Positions 27,203 to 35,089 of a DNA stretch of 64,000 nucleotides are shown in pieces (within the stretch, counting starts at the first letter, position 1; the number at the start of each line of letters is the position of its first letter). Under the pieces are notes generated by a model. The model made no database searches. It was given only the letters and a program-made list of their open reading frames with translations, and was not told the origin of the DNA. The position numbers and the translations under genes were made by a program. Source of the DNA: Alphaproteobacteria bacterium (lineage in GTDB: Bacteria > Pseudomonadota > Alphaproteobacteria > Micavibrionales > Micavibrionaceae); NCBI GenBank assembly GCA_030432025.1, contig JAUIIA010000006.1, forward strand, positions 50,791-114,790, written 5' to 3'.

Positions 27203-27234
27203 AAAAAAAGCCCCGCAATCCTTGCAGGGCTTTT
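27203..27234. terminator. bidirectional Rho-independent terminator between bcp and the hydrolase gene
   Basis: A GC-rich stem (AAAGCCCCGCAA, loop TCC, TTGCAGGGCTTTT) with A and T runs on both sides lies between two convergent genes, so it can serve both strands. Confidence 0.87.
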
Positions 27235-27258
27235 CGAGTCTTAATTTTAAACTTGTAA

Positions 27259-27942
27259 TTAGCCCGCGAGTGCGTCGGCCATATCTTCGATAGAGACCTT
27301 GCGGCCTGCGCCTGCTTCGTTCAAGTGGTCATGCACTTGCTCGATCAACAGGTCGTTATAACCATGGAAGAAGTGGTTCGCACCCTGGATAACGCGGTAA
27401 TCAATCGCGATACCTTTTTGTGCGTGCAAACGCTCGACGAAGTCCGCGACTGACGGCTCGTCAACAACATCGTCCTTTGACCCTTGCAGAACCAGACCGG
27501 ATGTCGGGCAAGGTGCAAGGAAGCTGAAATCTTCAGTATTCGCAGGCGGAGCAACAGAGATGAAGCCCTGAATTTCAGGACGACGCATCAATAGCTGCAT
27601 ACCGATCCAAGAACCGAATGAGAAACCGGCAACCCAGACATAAGGGGCGTTCGGGTTGATTTCCTGCATCCAATCTAAAGCGGATGCCGCATCGCTCAAC
27701 TCGCCTTCACCACGGTCAAAAATACCTTGGGAGCGGCCAACACCGCGGAAGTTAAAGCGCAGACATGAAAAACCGCGAGCGGCGAATGCCTGAAACATGT
27801 TGTAAGTGATTTTGTTATTCATTGTTCCACCGTGCTCAGGGTTCGGATGTAAGATCAGAGCAAGCGGTGCATTTTTAATTTTGGAATGAGAATATCGACC
27901 TTCAAGACGGCCCACGGGACCATTGAAAATTACTTCTGGCAT
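27259..27942 (-). CDS. alpha/beta hydrolase
   Basis: The 227-residue alpha/beta hydrolase has the oxyanion-region HPNPEHGGTMNNK, the fold motif LRFNFRGVGRSQG, the nucleophile elbow GFSFGSW (Ser in the middle), the acid in LQGSKDDVVDEP and the catalytic His in GANHFFHGY. It belongs to the short serine-hydrolase group annotated as dienelactone-hydrolase-like or CocE-like. The substrate is unknown. No signal peptide is present, so it is cytosolic. The 295 bp upstream of it, up to 28237, hold no gene I can support. Confidence 0.9.
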   Translation of the reverse strand: MPEVIFNGPVGRLEGRYSHSKIKNAPLALILHPNPEHGGTMNNKITYNMFQAFAARGFSCLRFNFRGVGRSQGIFDRGEGELSDAASALDWMQEINPNAPYVWVAGFSFGSWIGMQLLMRRPEIQGFISVAPPANTEDFSFLAPCPTSGLVLQGSKDDVVDEPSVADFVERLHAQKGIAIDYRVIQGANHFFHGYNDLLIEQVHDHLNEAGAGRKVSIEDMADALAG

Positions 27943-28237
27943 AAATTCCCCTTATAAATTGGGTTTGTTTTTAAAGACATACGGAAATACAGTCATTCCC
28001 CAGCCCTTGTAAAGCACATCTTATAGGAAAGATATCCTCTCATGTCTAGAAAAATCGGCTAAGTTGCTGTTTTTACTTGTGGATATAAGATTTCAACCCT
28101 CTTTGGAAAACTGCGAAAAACTCAGATCCCCCTTAACGTATTAACGATTTGGCATAAAAACAGGGATTCGCAAAAATTCTTTGATCTGCAGGGAACTAAA
28201 ATACGTATTTCCTTTATGTATATAAAAGGAAAAACCA

Positions 28238-28708
28238 ATGCCCACTGAAGACGGAGTCAAAATCAACACACGCGGACAATATGCCATCATGGCGATGGTG
28301 GAATTAGCATCCGCTGGCAAAAGCAGGCCGTTGCCACTGTCTGAGATTGCTGACAATGCTGGTATATCCCTGTCCTATCTCGAGCAACTGATTGCCGGTA
28401 TGCGCCGACACGGGATAGTGAAAAGCTTCCGCGGACCCGGCGGTGGCTACACACTTGCCAAGGCCCCGGACGAGATCATCATAGCCGACATCCTGCACGC
28501 AGCCGAAGACAGCACCCCTGCAAAACGTCACGCCATCAGCGGCGACCGCATACGCAGTTGCGACTGCACAAGCTCCCTTATGACACATATCGAGCAGCTG
28601 CTGGAGGTTGCTTTGGCCAACATCACACTCGACGATGTCGTCAACCAGCGTCTGGACGATAACAGCGAAGCCAGCAAAATCATTGAAGTTTTACGCGAAA
28701 GAGCCTAA
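28238..28708 (+). CDS. Rrf2 family transcriptional regulator with an atypical cysteine cluster
   Basis: The 156-residue winged-helix regulator has the DNA-binding domain at about 8-75 (RGQYAIMAMVELA, then SEIADNAGISLSYLEQLI, then the wing RGPGGGYTLAKAP). In IscR the Fe-S cluster uses three Cys (x5, x5 spacing) and a His. Here the region holds only C108 and C110 with H117, so cluster binding, if any, must differ. ATG 28238 has AAGGAA upstream. It is followed 12 bp later by a cysteine desulfurase and then a ferredoxin, so it most likely controls this Fe-S/sulfur operon. Confidence 0.9.
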   Translation: MPTEDGVKINTRGQYAIMAMVELASAGKSRPLPLSEIADNAGISLSYLEQLIAGMRRHGIVKSFRGPGGGYTLAKAPDEIIIADILHAAEDSTPAKRHAISGDRIRSCDCTSSLMTHIEQLLEVALANITLDDVVNQRLDDNSEASKIIEVLRERA

Positions 28709-28720
28709 AACCGCTCAGAT

Positions 28721-29833
28721 ATGAGCGACCAGATTTACCTCGATTACAATGCCACCTGCCCGTTGAAGCCCGAAGTCTTCGACGCTATGACAGCCATCAT
28801 GCAGGAACCACACAACGCATCATCCGTTCACCAAACGGGGCGCGCAGCAAACATGCTGGTGGAAAAGGCACGCGAGCAAATTGCCGCTCTCGCCAACGCA
28901 CCAACCAATCAGGTGATCTTTAATTCAGGCGCGACCGAAGGCAACAACACCGTCATTCAACACTTCAAGGATGAGCCGATCCTCGTATCAGCCACCGAAC
29001 ATGATGCGGTGTTGAAGGCCGATGATGACTTGATCCATATTCCCGTTGATGAAAACGGCCTCGTCAAACTTGATGAATTCGAAGCGCTGTTGAAACAACA
29101 CAAACCCGCGCTGGTTTCCGTGATGATGGTGAACAACGAAAGCGGGGTTATCCAGCCCATCGCTGAGATCTCCGCCCTCACCCACAAACACGGCGCCCTG
29201 TTCCATTGCGACGCGGTGCAGGCCGCAGGACGCATTGAAATCGATATGCCCGCCCTCGGCATCGACTTCCTCACACTCTCCGCCCATAAATTCGGCGGGC
29301 CGCAAGGTGTCGGCGCACTGGTACTGGGCCTGTGCGGTGTTACGCCCACACTCCTTCAAGGCGGCGGGCAGGAAAAAAGCGCCCGCGCAGGCACGGAAAA
29401 TGTCGCAGGGATCGTCGGTTTCGGCAAGGCAGCGGAACTGGCCAAAGCGAACATTGATGCCTTCACATCCAGAACCCGCGCCTTTCAGGAAAAACTCGAA
29501 GAGACTTTAAAAGCCTTCCAAGGCATCCATATCTATGGGCAGGATGTAAACCGTGCCGCGAACACCACCCTGTTCAGCATCAACGGTTTATCGTCGGAAA
29601 CCCTGCTGATGGCCTTTGATCTGGACGGTATAGCGGTTTCCAACGGCTCGGCATGCTCCAGCGGAAAAGTCGAACCAAGCCACGTCCTCAAAGCCATGGG
29701 CGCGAGTGACGAGGCCGCCTCCGGTGCTATTCGCATCTCAACGGGGTGGAAAACTGAAGACGCAGATATTGAGGCATTCCTGAAGGTGTGGCACAAACTC
29801 TATGAACGAATGAAGGATAAGATCCATGCCTAA
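28721..29833 (+). CDS. cysteine desulfurase (NifS/IscS family)
   Basis: The 370-residue PLP enzyme takes sulfur from cysteine as a persulfide for Fe-S clusters and tRNA thiolation. Motifs are YLDYNATCPL at the N-terminus, the PLP lysine in SAHKFGGPQGVGAL, and the persulfide-carrying Cys in SNGSACSSGKVEPSHVL. The loop is of the NifS/IscS (group I) type. It lies between an Rrf2 regulator and a [2Fe-2S] ferredoxin whose start overlaps its stop by 8 bp. It may also feed MnmA at 32224. Confidence 0.93.
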   Translation: MSDQIYLDYNATCPLKPEVFDAMTAIMQEPHNASSVHQTGRAANMLVEKAREQIAALANAPTNQVIFNSGATEGNNTVIQHFKDEPILVSATEHDAVLKADDDLIHIPVDENGLVKLDEFEALLKQHKPALVSVMMVNNESGVIQPIAEISALTHKHGALFHCDAVQAAGRIEIDMPALGIDFLTLSAHKFGGPQGVGALVLGLCGVTPTLLQGGGQEKSARAGTENVAGIVGFGKAAELAKANIDAFTSRTRAFQEKLEETLKAFQGIHIYGQDVNRAANTTLFSINGLSSETLLMAFDLDGIAVSNGSACSSGKVEPSHVLKAMGASDEAASGAIRISTGWKTEDADIEAFLKVWHKLYERMKDKIHA

Positions 29834-30167
29834 AATTACATTCATCCATAAGGACGGCACCGCCGAAGCGATCGACGCGCCTGAAAACTGGTCGATCATG
29901 CAGATCGCAGTCGATAACAAGGTTAAAGGCATCGAAGGTGCCTGTGGCGGTTCCATGGCCTGCGCGACGTGCCATGTCTATGTTCACCCTGACTGGGAAG
30001 AACGCGTAAACGCCGAAGACAACGAACAGTCGGAAGAAGAAGAAGACATGCTGGATGTCGCATTCGATGTCCGCACAACGTCACGCCTTGGCTGTCAGGT
30101 CAAAGTGACGGAAGCATTGGATGGTTTAATTGTCGCCCTGCCGGGCGCGGATACGGGGTGGGAATGA
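29826..30167 (+). CDS. [2Fe-2S] ferredoxin
   Basis: The 113-residue adrenodoxin/FdxB-type ferredoxin binds its cluster through C40, C46, C49 (GACGGSMACATCHVYV) and C90 (RLGCQVKV). The acidic EEEEDMLD segment is the usual partner-binding surface. It probably gives electrons to Fe-S assembly or to a cytochrome/hydroxylase partner. It overlaps the cysteine desulfurase by 8 bp and is overlapped by the next gene (ATGA), so all are one transcript. Confidence 0.92.
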   Translation: MPKITFIHKDGTAEAIDAPENWSIMQIAVDNKVKGIEGACGGSMACATCHVYVHPDWEERVNAEDNEQSEEEEDMLDVAFDVRTTSRLGCQVKVTEALDGLIVALPGADTGWE

Positions 30168-30460
30168 TCAGACATATCGTCATGTTTAGCGCGAAGGACA
30201 GGGCCGATCTCGACACAATCGAGAACGGGCTGAACAACCTGACGCAAATCCCTGCGGCTACGGGGCTGAATTTCACGCTTGAAATCAGACGCAACGAAAA
30301 AGCAGATCAGCTTGGCAATGATATTGATATTGTTGTGTACGGGGAATTTCCCGATATCGAGACCCTGCATAAATATAAAGAACACCCGCTATACGAGAAA
30401 TCGACGTCGATTGTGCGCCCTTTAAGAGAACTTCGTTTCGCCGCCGATATCGAAGGCTAG
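30164..30460 (+). CDS. Dabb (stress-responsive alpha/beta barrel) domain protein
   Basis: The 98-residue product from ATG 30164 overlaps the ferredoxin stop (ATGA). A GTG at 30158 is also in frame. MIRHIVMFSAKD at the start, the central DIDIVVYGEFPD and HKYKEHPLYEK are typical of dimeric alpha/beta-barrel Dabb proteins, a group with varied or unknown functions. It is the last gene of the Fe-S/sulfur operon and converges with the LOG-like gene with 4 bp overlap. Confidence 0.82.
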   Translation: MIRHIVMFSAKDRADLDTIENGLNNLTQIPAATGLNFTLEIRRNEKADQLGNDIDIVVYGEFPDIETLHKYKEHPLYEKSTSIVRPLRELRFAADIEG

Positions 30461-31527
30461 GACATTGAGGAGTCAGGCACCCGCTCGGCTTCGGAATGTT
30501 TAAGTGCGACATCCTCGGGGCGGATAAAATGCTCCCCCTCCAACTCGCGCGCCATATCTTCAGCTTCATCTGCATAATCAGCAAAACGCACGAAACGCTT
30601 ACGGTCGGCGGCGACAAAGCCATTATCATGCATAGCCCCGAATTGCTGACGCAGACCGTCGAAATGACCACCCTCGCTGACAAAAACAATCGGCTTTAAG
30701 ACACGCTCGGGCAAATACATCAGGTCGCCCTGCACATCCCACTTGCCGTTATTTTCCTGCGCATCGCGTAACTCAACGCCCGGAATATTACACAAATCGT
30801 AGATAACCAGACGCTCCATAATGCTTTCCGCAACTTCCGGCGGACCGGGGTAAACCAGCACGGCATTCGGATAATCTTTGATGTAACGGCCAAGATCGAC
30901 ATGCTCCGCGCAGCTGTCCTTTTCTATTAACGGCGCCTGCGCATTCAAAGCTTTCGCACGTTCAACAAACGCTTCGGGAGAACTTTCAAAATGAATACGC
31001 TGCAGAAAGCCATGATCGACATAACCGCCATCAATAAGTGCTTCAACATAGGTTTTGAGGCCGTCATCAAATCCATTCACATTCAAGGAAACAACTGGCT
31101 TGATGATACCATTGCGCGAATTCAACCATTCGAACTTTTCTTCCAACGAACCGTTTCCGCCACCGACAGTAAAGGAAGCTTTACTGGAATCCCGCATAGC
31201 TTTCTTACGGTCCGCCATTGAAAACACACGTTGAACAGATTTCACCAGCGGGTCTTCCTCCCCTTGCGCGGCAGCAAAGAACGGCAAGGTAATACCGTGA
31301 ACAGTTACACCGGCGCGGTGCGACTCCAATGCCGAAACCCCCATAAGGCCGGCTTTTCCGCCACCAAAGACGGCAGTACTCACACCTATCTCCGGCAAAC
31401 TTGAACAAATTTGTGTTAGACCGTCCTTGAAAGCCGGGTCATCCCCGAACTTGGAACCGCAATGAAAGACAACAGAATCCAGCCATCCAGCTGAATGCAT
31501 ATCTTGAAGTATTCTTGTTGTAGACAA
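30457..31527 (-). CDS. LOG/TIGR00730-like nucleotide-binding protein with long C-terminal extension
   Basis: The 356-residue product has an N-terminal Rossmann part resembling lysine-decarboxylase-like LOG proteins: FHCGSKFGDDPAF, TAVFGGGKAGLMGVSALESH and MADRKKAMRDSSKASFTVGG. LOG enzymes cleave nucleotide monophosphates (AMP or cytokinin NMPs) at a PGGxGTxxE motif. Here it reads VGGGNGSLEE, keeping the glycines, the acidic residue and the Arg of DRK but losing Pro and Thr. The last 150 residues (about 210-356) have no LOG counterpart and no domain I recognise. Family membership is likely; activity is unproven. Confidence 0.76.
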   Translation of the reverse strand: MSTTRILQDMHSAGWLDSVVFHCGSKFGDDPAFKDGLTQICSSLPEIGVSTAVFGGGKAGLMGVSALESHRAGVTVHGITLPFFAAAQGEEDPLVKSVQRVFSMADRKKAMRDSSKASFTVGGGNGSLEEKFEWLNSRNGIIKPVVSLNVNGFDDGLKTYVEALIDGGYVDHGFLQRIHFESSPEAFVERAKALNAQAPLIEKDSCAEHVDLGRYIKDYPNAVLVYPGPPEVAESIMERLVIYDLCNIPGVELRDAQENNGKWDVQGDLMYLPERVLKPIVFVSEGGHFDGLRQQFGAMHDNGFVAADRKRFVRFADYADEAEDMARELEGEHFIRPEDVALKHSEAERVPDSSMS

Positions 31528-31660
31528 CTCAGTTTTCCCTGTTTATATGAAAACTTTATTGCATACCCGTAAAAGAGATTTCAAGTTTTTAATCTGCAAA
31601 ACGCCGCATATATAAGACAATTTTTAGCAAATTCCGAAACGATACTTCTTAGGTATATAT

Positions 31661-31686
31661 CCTATATTATGTATACTGAATATAGG
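31661..31686 (+). promoter_or_regulatory. inverted repeat around the promoter of the response-regulator gene
   Basis: A perfect CCTATAT/ATATAGG repeat with 12-bp spacing surrounds a TATACT box at 31672-31677, just upstream of ATG 31695. It could be an operator or a leader hairpin. The evidence is sequence symmetry only. Confidence 0.35.
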
Positions 31687-31694
31687 ACGACATT

Positions 31695-32096
31695 ATGCAT
31701 GACAAAACTATATTGGTCATCGATGATAATCCTTTCATCTTGCACTTGGTCCGCGACATCCTGAGAAAAAGCGGTTACCAGACTCTGGTTTCCAGCACAG
31801 GAGAAGGCGGCATCAAACTAGCAACAGAAAAGTATCCGGATATGATTATCCTTGATCGTAAGCTTCAGGATATCAGCGGACACGAGGTTCTAGAAACGGT
31901 AAGGAAAGACAAACGCGCCTGTGACATTCCGGTAACCATGCTCAGCAGCATCAATGCACGCCATGAGATACTGCGGAGCTGGACCTTGGGTGCGAACGAT
32001 TACATCGTAAAGCCATTCAACATACATACTTTATTGGATAAGGTTCACCGCCAGGTCGGGTTTTCCGAGCATGAGGAACGGTATTACTATATATAA
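31695..32096 (+). CDS. single-domain response regulator
   Basis: The 133-residue receiver has the acidic pair D10-D11, phosphoacceptor D54 (IILDRKLQD), the S84/S85 switch residue and K106 (IVKPF). No output domain follows, only about 15 extra residues ending in tyrosines. It is likely a phosphorelay or chemotaxis-type switch, like DivK or CheY. No kinase is adjacent; the nearest in the window is at 52144-53550. AGGA lies 6-7 bp before the ATG. Confidence 0.9.
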   Translation: MHDKTILVIDDNPFILHLVRDILRKSGYQTLVSSTGEGGIKLATEKYPDMIILDRKLQDISGHEVLETVRKDKRACDIPVTMLSSINARHEILRSWTLGANDYIVKPFNIHTLLDKVHRQVGFSEHEERYYYI

Positions 32097-32223
32097 TCGA
32101 TACGTTTCGATTGTATATATGCGCCCACACTCACATCTGGCACACCATTGATCCGTGCGGCTTGATTTCGCAGGCATACCAGTTTTCTGGACATTTTGCC
32201 CTGAAATCATATATAAAGCGCGC

Positions 32224-33348
32224 ATGAATAGCCTTGGAATAGACAAAGATCCAAAAGACACCCGCGTGGTGGTCGCAATGTCGGGCGGAGTGGACAGCTC
32301 CGTGGCCGCAGCCTTGTTGCATGAGCAAGGCTATGACGTGGTCGGTGTCACCCTCCAGCTTTACGATTACGGCGAGGCTGTCGCCAAATCCAAAACCTGC
32401 TGCGCGGGACAGGATATCTACGACGCCAAGAAAGTCGCCGATAAATGCGGCTTCCCGCACTATGTTCTCAATTATGAAAGCAATTTTCGCGAAAGCGTGA
32501 TCGATGATTTCGCCGATAGCTATATCAAGGGCGAAACCCCTATTCCATGCGTCAAATGTAACCAGACCGTCAAATTCCGTGATCTGCTCGAAGTCGCACA
32601 CGACCTCGGCGCGGACTGCATGGCGACAGGCCACTACATCAAGCGCGTGGTCAACGATGACGGTGTTGCCGAGCTGCACCGTGCCCATGACCACGGCAAG
32701 GACCAGAGCTATTTCCTCTTCGCCACCACCCAAGAACAACTGGACTTCCTGCGCTTCCCCCTCGGCGGCTGGAGCAAGGACAAGACGCGTGGCGAGGCCG
32801 AACGCCTAGGTTTGCTGACAGCGGATAAGCCGGACTCGCAAGATATCTGCTTCGTCCCGCACGGTGACTACGCCAAAGTCGTAAAGAAAATCCGCCCCGA
32901 TGCGGAAAAACCCGGCAAAATCATGCATATCGACGGTCGCGAGGTAGGCGATCATAACGGCATCATCCATTACACAATCGGCCAGCGTAAGGGCCTCGGC
33001 ATTGGCGGCGGCGTATCCGAAAACAACGAGCCGCTCTATGTCATCCGCATTGATCCCGTGAATAACGCGGTCATCGTCGGCCCGAAAGACGCACTGGCCC
33101 GCAACGTGATCCAAATCGAGCAATGCAACTGGCTGGAGTCCGTGCCTGAGGACGGTTTGAACATAGACCTGAAATTCCGCTCGGTCATGAAACCTGTCAG
33201 CGCAAAAGTGATGGGTGGCGCCAACGGTGCGGCCGAAATCCACCTCGATAATCCGCAATATGGCATTTCCCCCGGCCAAGCGGCCGTATGCTACACAGGC
33301 GACCGCGTACTCGGCGGTGGCTGGATCAAAGAAACGCGTTCCCTTTAA
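32224..33348 (+). CDS. mnmA: tRNA-specific 2-thiouridylase MnmA
   Basis: This N-type ATP pyrophosphatase adenylates and thiolates U34 of tRNAs for Glu, Gln and Lys. It has the P-loop VVAMSGGVDSSVAAALL, the first catalytic Cys in PCVKCNQTVKF, DSQDICFVPHGDYA with the second Cys, and the IGQRKGLGI motif before the C-terminal beta-barrel. ATG 32224 (MNSLGIDKD) gives about 374 residues, normal length. The frame opens at 32155 but the extra part is not conserved. It acts on the same nucleotide as MnmD and MnmC at 7048-8825. Confidence 0.97.
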   Translation: MNSLGIDKDPKDTRVVVAMSGGVDSSVAAALLHEQGYDVVGVTLQLYDYGEAVAKSKTCCAGQDIYDAKKVADKCGFPHYVLNYESNFRESVIDDFADSYIKGETPIPCVKCNQTVKFRDLLEVAHDLGADCMATGHYIKRVVNDDGVAELHRAHDHGKDQSYFLFATTQEQLDFLRFPLGGWSKDKTRGEAERLGLLTADKPDSQDICFVPHGDYAKVVKKIRPDAEKPGKIMHIDGREVGDHNGIIHYTIGQRKGLGIGGGVSENNEPLYVIRIDPVNNAVIVGPKDALARNVIQIEQCNWLESVPEDGLNIDLKFRSVMKPVSAKVMGGANGAAEIHLDNPQYGISPGQAAVCYTGDRVLGGGWIKETRSL

Positions 33349-33373
33349 GCCCTAAATATCTTAAAACGAGAAT

Positions 33374-34408
33374 ATGGACTTCGCTGCGCTCTCATCACCT
33401 GTTTTCGAAAACACGCTAGCCGCCATTATCGGTGCCTGCATTCTGGGAAGCATTACCTGGATTATCCGCCGTACCAAAGAACGTATGGCCGAGCAGAAAT
33501 ACTCGCTGGCGGGCGAATACCGCGCCGTATACGAAGACATTCAGGAAGACGGCTCGATCGTCTATGAAAAAAGCACCATCCTTCTGAAGCAACGCGGTCT
33601 AAACCTCGAAGCCTTCGATTACGATGAATTCACAGGCAAGGACTGGGTTTTCTCGGGCGAGATTGACCCGCTTACAGGCAAAGTCTACGGCCACTACCGC
33701 ACCGTCGCTCACGGTGACAGCGGCCTTGCCGTCTGTATCTTCGAACAAAAACCAAACGGCGTGCTCGACGGATTCTGGACCGGATACGACTCCAGCATCG
33801 AGGATATCGACCATGGCCGCTATAAACTGACCAGACGTCTGGATGTAAAAGTTCGCAAAGCGACTTCACGCGATATCTTACCCGTTCTGCAATTACTGGA
33901 TCAGGAGTTGGGCGAAGACTGGATTTACGCCGACGACCTGAAAAAGGCCATCGCCACCGACATGCTCTACATCGCCGACCACAAAGGTGAACTGGCGGGG
34001 TTTGTCCTCATGCGTATGCTCAAACAAGGTGACTTTGTTAAGGAACTCAAAGGGCAAAAGTTCAAAATCCCCCGTGATATAGCCGTCGCCGAAGAACATG
34101 AAAGCATCGGCTTTATTGAGGCCGTCGCCACCGACCCCAAATATCAGGGCAAGGGCATCGGCACCAAATTGATTGATACCGCGCAGGCAAAGCTGAAAAA
34201 GGCGGGCGCAGAGCTGATTACCGCAATGGGCTGGAAGCCCGAGCAAGTCAATATCGGCCCGACCCTATACGCGGCGGGCTTCAAGGACCGCGCGGAATTC
34301 GAGCGTTTCTGGTACAAGGAAAGCCTCGAAGAAGACGCACCCGATTGCCCCGGCTGCGGCAAACCGCCTTGCGAATGCGGGGCTGTCCTTTTCAGCAAGG
34401 CCGTCTAG
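33374..34408 (+). CDS. membrane-anchored GNAT acetyltransferase with Cys-rich tail
   Basis: The 344-residue product is a three-part protein. An N-terminal membrane helix (about residues 14-31) precedes a beta-rich domain (about 45-155), a GNAT acetyltransferase domain (about 157-310, with the acetyl-CoA motif DPKYQGKGIGTKLIDTA) and a C-terminal knuckle with C325, C328, C333 and C335 (CPGCGKPPCEC) that could bind zinc. The middle domain is unassigned. It follows mnmA by 25 bp and precedes a lipoprotein gene by 10 bp, so the three may be one operon. The substrate is unknown. Confidence 0.86.
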   Translation: MDFAALSSPVFENTLAAIIGACILGSITWIIRRTKERMAEQKYSLAGEYRAVYEDIQEDGSIVYEKSTILLKQRGLNLEAFDYDEFTGKDWVFSGEIDPLTGKVYGHYRTVAHGDSGLAVCIFEQKPNGVLDGFWTGYDSSIEDIDHGRYKLTRRLDVKVRKATSRDILPVLQLLDQELGEDWIYADDLKKAIATDMLYIADHKGELAGFVLMRMLKQGDFVKELKGQKFKIPRDIAVAEEHESIGFIEAVATDPKYQGKGIGTKLIDTAQAKLKKAGAELITAMGWKPEQVNIGPTLYAAGFKDRAEFERFWYKESLEEDAPDCPGCGKPPCECGAVLFSKAV

Positions 34409-34418
34409 TTCAATATCT

Positions 34419-34856
34419 ATGAAACGCTTATTTTTACTTTTATCTCTTATGCTTATCTCCGCTTGCAGCGGGGCGGATGCGGGCGAGCTGTTCGAAGATT
34501 ACCTCTGGCAGAACAGGCTTGCGCTTGTGTTCTCACCCCGTGCCGATAACGGCCAACTGCTGCGCCAGCGGGAAATTCTGGCCGAAGCCGCAGAAGGCTT
34601 AAAAGACCGCGAAATCGTGAATTGGGAATTCGTCTATCTGGACAGCGTCAATGTCGACGGAAAACAAAAAGTCCACCTCAGCACCAACCCGTTTTACGAC
34701 GAATACGATGTCGCCTACCGCGATTTCACCTTTATCCTGATCGGCAAGGACGGCGAAGTGAAAATGCGCGAAAACAAGCCTGTAGAGGCCGAAAAGCTGT
34801 TTGAAATCATTGACGCCATGCCAATGCGCCAGCGTGAAATGCGTGGAAGCGAATAA
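34419..34856 (+). CDS. DUF4174-type lipoprotein
   Basis: The 145-residue product has a lipoprotein signal (FLLLSLMLISAC, lipidated Cys near residue 16). The mature part fits the DUF4174 pattern: an N-terminal LFEDYLWQNRLALVFSP strand-helix start, a thioredoxin-like beta-alpha layout and a C-terminal FTFILIGKDGEVKMRENKP. The redox Cys pair of thioredoxins is absent. It is probably anchored in the envelope. It is the last gene before tRNA-Met. Confidence 0.76.
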   Translation: MKRLFLLLSLMLISACSGADAGELFEDYLWQNRLALVFSPRADNGQLLRQREILAEAAEGLKDREIVNWEFVYLDSVNVDGKQKVHLSTNPFYDEYDVAYRDFTFILIGKDGEVKMRENKPVEAEKLFEIIDAMPMRQREMRGSE

Positions 34857-34926
34857 GCCCCGCTTTTCCATACGCCACGCTTGACAAACAGGGCCAAATC
34901 AAGCTTTATAGCAAAACTTCTTTTGA

Positions 34927-35003
34927 GGCGGAGTAGCTCAGCCGGTTAGAGCAGTGGAATCATAATCCATGTGTCGGGGGTTCAAGTCCCTCCTCCGCTA
35001 CCA
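34927..35003 (+). tRNA. tRNA-Met (anticodon CAT)
   Basis: The 77-nt cloverleaf was folded by hand. Acceptor GGCGGAG pairs with CTCCGCT (G-U at the end), the D-stem is GCTC/GAGC, the anticodon stem GTGGA/TCCAT has loop ATCATAA (anticodon CAT), the T-stem has TTCAAGT in its loop, and CCA is encoded. The sequence is of the elongator Met type. Its 3' end is the target of the genomic island. tRNA-Ile2 (modified CAT) is a less likely alternative. Confidence 0.95.
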
Positions 35004-35004
35004 T
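34986..35004 (+). repeat. attL: 19-bp direct repeat at the tRNA-Met 3' end
   Basis: GTCCCTCCTCCGCTACCAT occurs here as the T-arm/acceptor end of tRNA-Met plus one base, and is repeated exactly at 45581-45599. It is the likely core of site-specific recombination. Confidence 0.87.
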
Positions 35005-35064
35005 AAATCTATTTATCCTTTTATTTCAGGTCACTTAGCACTCGGATTATTCGGTGTAACCGAG

Positions 35065-35089
35065 AGGTGCGACCTGCCGTGTATAATCC
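35065..35089 (+). promoter_or_regulatory. possible integrase arm-type sites, left end
   Basis: AGGTGCGACCT (35065-35075) followed directly by GCCGTGTATAATCC (35076-35089) is nearly repeated, in the same order, at the right end of the island (45511-45521 and 45536-45547). The region also overlaps the start of the integrase gene, so binding here could regulate it. Assignment is by repetition only. Confidence 0.4.

Noticed and set aside
34927..35003. tRNA-Ile2 instead of tRNA-Met
   Set aside because: The anticodon CAT could be lysidine-modified, but the sequence pattern is that of elongator Met. The choice cannot be settled fully without comparison.
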